Source: Pelomonas sp966111775
GTDB lineage: Bacteria > Pseudomonadota > Gammaproteobacteria > Burkholderiales > Burkholderiaceae_C
Length of the DNA: 7,151 nucleotides
Assembly: GCA_966111775.1 (NCBI GenBank)
Contig: CBHWBD010000247.1
Location: 1-7,151 of the forward strand
Reading direction: 5' to 3'
The notes under the pieces are model-generated. The model worked only from the letters and a program-made list of their open reading frames with translations, was not told the DNA's origin and did not search any database. Positions 5,175 through 7,151 of this stretch are shown piece by piece. Positions within the stretch are counted from its first letter, which is position 1. Every line of letters starts with the position of its first letter. The position numbers and the translations under genes were made by a program.

Positions 5175-6044
5175 ATGAGTTCCGATGGGCTGGGCCAGGT
5201 GCTGGATCGCTTGCGCGTGCAGGCCATGACCTTCCAGGCCGGGCCGGTGTGCGGCGTCACGCGCTATGACGAGTCGCGCGGCGTGGGCTTTGTGCACATA
5301 CTGCGCGAAGGCCGCATGGTGATGACCTATGCCGACGCCGATGGCGTCGCGCAGCGCCACGCGCTGGACGAACCGACGCTGTTGTTCTTCCCGCGACCCC
5401 TGACCCATGGCTTCATCCAGGCTTCGGAGCGCGGCTCCGAGCTGTTCTGCGCCAAGCTTCGCTTCGAAGGCGGAGCGGCCCATCCGCTGGCCCGGGCCCT
5501 GCCGCCGGTGCTGGCGGTGCCGCTGGCCCGCCTGCCCATGCTCAGCCACACGCTGGCTCTGCTGTTCGACGAGGGTTCGCGCATCATGCAGGGGCAGCGC
5601 GTGCTGGCCGACCGGCTCTTCGAGGTGCTGCTGATCCAGCTGCTGCGCTGGATGCGGGAGGATGCCCGGGCGCCGGAGCTGCCCGCGGGCCTGCTTGCCG
5701 GCCTGGCTCATCCCAAGCTGGCGCAGGCCCTGAGCGCCATGCATGAACAACCTTCCGAGCCCTGGACGCTGGACGGCCTGGCCGGGCGGGCCGGCATGTC
5801 GCGCAGCAGCTTCGCGGCGAGCTTCCATGAGGTGCTGGGCGAAACGCCGGCTGACTATCTCGCGCAGTGGCGCATCGAGCTGGCCAAGCAGGCCCTGCTG
5901 CGCGGCGAGGCGCTGAAGCGGATTGCGCTGGACACCGGCTACGGCAGTTCATCGGCCCTGTCGCGCGCCTTTGCGAGCCGGGTGGGCCAGGCGCCGCGGG
6001 CCTGGCTGGCCGTCCAGCGGCCGGCGCTGCGACCTGCCGGCTGA
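5175..6044 (+). CDS. AraC-family regulator with N-terminal cupin domain
   Basis: A 289-residue protein. Residues about 8-160 look like the cupin_6-type ligand domain of AraC regulators (HILREGRMVM at 41-50, then LDEPTLLFFPRPLTHGF at 64-80). A short linker leads to LAHPKLAQALSAMHEQPSEPWTLDGLAGRAGMSRSSFAASFHEVLGE-type sequence from 177. This contains the first helix-turn-helix (about 198-219), followed by the second (about 246-268: LKRIALDTGYGSSSALSRAF). The final PRAWL matches the usual end of the domain. It is a DNA-binding transcriptional regulator, probably cytoplasmic; the ligand cannot be read from sequence. The ATG at 5175 has GAGGG 11 bases upstream, a slightly long spacing; no other ATG, GTG or TTG is available in frame before it down to about 5120. 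It is divergent from the kinase-cyclase pair, its likeliest target besides itself. Confidence 0.9.
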   Translation: MSSDGLGQVLDRLRVQAMTFQAGPVCGVTRYDESRGVGFVHILREGRMVMTYADADGVAQRHALDEPTLLFFPRPLTHGFIQASERGSELFCAKLRFEGGAAHPLARALPPVLAVPLARLPMLSHTLALLFDEGSRIMQGQRVLADRLFEVLLIQLLRWMREDARAPELPAGLLAGLAHPKLAQALSAMHEQPSEPWTLDGLAGRAGMSRSSFAASFHEVLGETPADYLAQWRIELAKQALLRGEALKRIALDTGYGSSSALSRAFASRVGQAPRAWLAVQRPALRPAG

Positions 6045-6058
6045 GCTCAGGCGGGCAG
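6034..6058. terminator. Imperfect hairpin over the two convergent stop codons
   Basis: CTGCC (6034-6038) pairs with GGCAG (6054-6058) around an inner palindrome CTGAGCTCAG (6041-6050), with a small internal loop. It covers the stop codons of the AraC-type gene (6042-6044) and glnD (6047-6049). No T-run is present on either strand, so a terminator role is only possible, suggested by its position between convergent genes with a 2-base gap. Confidence 0.22.
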
Positions 6059-7151
6059 CGAGACCGCGTCCAGCAATTCGCTCTCGATCTGCAGCTGGGC
6101 CTTGTTGTGCTGCAGCGCGGCGCCGTCGACGAGGAAGGTGTCTTCGACGCGCTCCCCCAGCGTCGAGATCTTGGCCAGCTGCAGATTGATGCCATGCCGC
6201 GCCAGCACGCGGGCGATGGCGTAGAGCAGGCCGGCGCGGTCGCTGGTGGAGATGGTCAGCAGCCAGGCGGTGGCGCGCTCGTCCGGGCGCAGCGAGATGC
6301 GCGGCGTATAGGGGAAGCTCTTGACGCGGCGCGACAGCCGGCCGCGGCGCGGTTCCGGCAGCGGGCCGCCGGCCTGCAGCACGCTGGCCAGCTTCTGCTC
6401 CACCATAGGCACGAGGTCGCGGTGGTGCACGTCGGCCTCGGGGCGGATGACCTGGAAGGTGTCCAGCGCATAGCCGTTGCGCGTGGTGTGCACCTTGGCG
6501 TCGAGGATGCTGAAGCCGGCGCTGTCGAAATAGCCGCAGATGCGGGCGAACAGGTCGGGCTGGTCGGGCGAATAGACCAGCACCTGCAGGCCTTCGCCGA
6601 TGGGCGAGGGCCGGGCGCGCACGACCGGCACCTGCGTGTCCACATGCCGCCACAGCGAGCGCGCATGCCAGGCCAGCTCGGCGCCGTCGTGGCGGGCGAA
6701 ATAGCTGACGGCCAGGCGCTTCCACAGCGGCTCCTCGGTGCCGGGCAACTGGGAGTGCAGGGCCAGGTCCTGGCGGGCCTCGGCCTTGCGCGCCTCGATC
6801 TCGGCATCGAGGTTGATCCTGGCGCCCCCCAGGGCCCGCAGCGTGATGCGGTAGAGGTCCTCCAGCAGCTTGCCCTTCCAGGCATTCCAGACCTTGGGGC
6901 TGGTGCCGCGGATGTCGGCGACGGTCAGCAGATAGAGGGCCGTCAGGCGGCGCACGTCGCCGACCTTGGCGGCGAAGGCGGCGATGACCTCGGGGTCGGC
7001 CAGATCCTCCTTCTGGGCCACGCGCGACATCGTCAGGTGGTGCTCGACGAGGAAGACGCACATGGCGGTGTCCTCGGCGCCCAGGCCGTGCTGGCGGCAG
7101 AAGCGCCTGACCTCGACGGCGCCCAGCTCCGAGTGGTCGCCGCCGCGGCCC
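6047..7151 (-). CDS. glnD: GlnD, PII uridylyltransferase/uridylyl-removing enzyme, C-terminal part
   Basis: The frame runs open to the right edge, so the gene is 5'-truncated; 367 residues are visible and ATG 7063 is an internal codon. The fragment begins GRGGDHSELGA, which in GlnD directly follows the HD dyad of the uridylyl-removing domain. The rest of that domain follows (EHHLTMSRVAQKEDLADP, then LYLLTVADIRGTSPKVWNAWK). Two ACT domains come next, at about fragment residues 188-240 (YSPDQPDLFARICGYFDSAGFSILDAKVHTTRNG) and 297-345 (TSDRAGLLYAIARVLARHGINLQLAKISTLGE). Known role: GlnD adds UMP to PII proteins when glutamine is low and removes it when glutamine is high, sensing glutamine through the ACT pair, and so controls glutamine synthetase and nitrogen regulation. 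The nucleotidyltransferase half lies outside the window. Nothing is unusual in the visible part. It converges on the AraC-type gene with 2 bases between stops. Confidence 0.96.
   Translation of the reverse strand, partial: GRGGDHSELGAVEVRRFCRQHGLGAEDTAMCVFLVEHHLTMSRVAQKEDLADPEVIAAFAAKVGDVRRLTALYLLTVADIRGTSPKVWNAWKGKLLEDLYRITLRALGGARINLDAEIEARKAEARQDLALHSQLPGTEEPLWKRLAVSYFARHDGAELAWHARSLWRHVDTQVPVVRARPSPIGEGLQVLVYSPDQPDLFARICGYFDSAGFSILDAKVHTTRNGYALDTFQVIRPEADVHHRDLVPMVEQKLASVLQAGGPLPEPRRGRLSRRVKSFPYTPRISLRPDERATAWLLTISTSDRAGLLYAIARVLARHGINLQLAKISTLGERVEDTFLVDGAALQHNKAQLQIESELLDAVSLPA

Noticed and set aside
5949..7061. 370-codon minus-strand frame overlapping glnD.
   Set aside because: Its product is an Arg/Pro/Ala/Gly-rich shadow; the glnD frame carries conserved HD and ACT motifs throughout.

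Overview
The window is dense, very GC-rich chromosomal DNA with strong G/C preference at third codon positions. Gene content and protein style point to a betaproteobacterium of the order Burkholderiales, in the Roseateles/Rubrivivax/Mitsuaria neighbourhood. That placement is inference from the look of GlnD, the cupin-type AraC regulator and the rubrerythrin cluster, not from a marker gene. I see no mobile element, CRISPR array, tRNA or rRNA. No gene-free stretch exceeds about 120 bases.

Left block, plus strand (1-3065). The window opens in the last 54 codons of a rubrerythrin-type diiron protein without a C-terminal rubredoxin domain. An 85-base gap follows, holding a perfect 12-bp inverted repeat that ends next to the Shine-Dalgarno of the next gene. 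That gene is a soluble protein with two ferredoxin-like 4Fe-4S motifs and two CCG-type domains (GlpC/HdrD-like), overlapped ATGA-style by a DUF3501 gene. The three look like one operon, plausibly a peroxide or oxidative-stress module in which the Fe-S protein feeds electrons to the rubrerythrin; the biochemistry is not established. A membrane-anchored SPFH/prohibitin-like gene follows 56 bases later on the same strand and may be co-transcribed.

Middle block, minus strand (5056-3079). A sensor-less, single-pass membrane histidine kinase overlaps by 8 bases a GAF-GGDEF diguanylate cyclase with intact GGEEF and I-site motifs. This looks like a two-gene signalling operon linking a phosphorelay to cyclic-di-GMP. 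Its 3' end converges on the SPFH gene across a GC-rich hairpin.

Right block (5175-7151). An AraC-family regulator with an N-terminal cupin domain is divergent from the kinase. The shared gap carries a perfect 11-bp palindrome and a 21-bp-spaced direct repeat, which suggests an AraC-type operator that could control both directions. The regulator converges, with only 2 bases between stop codons, on glnD (PII uridylyltransferase/uridylyl-removing enzyme). glnD is cut by the right edge just after its HD active-site region and retains the rest of the HD domain and both ACT domains.

Best leads: the rubrerythrin / CCG Fe-S protein / DUF3501 trio with its structured intercistronic leader, and the kinase-cyclase pair with its AraC-controlled-looking divergent promoter.
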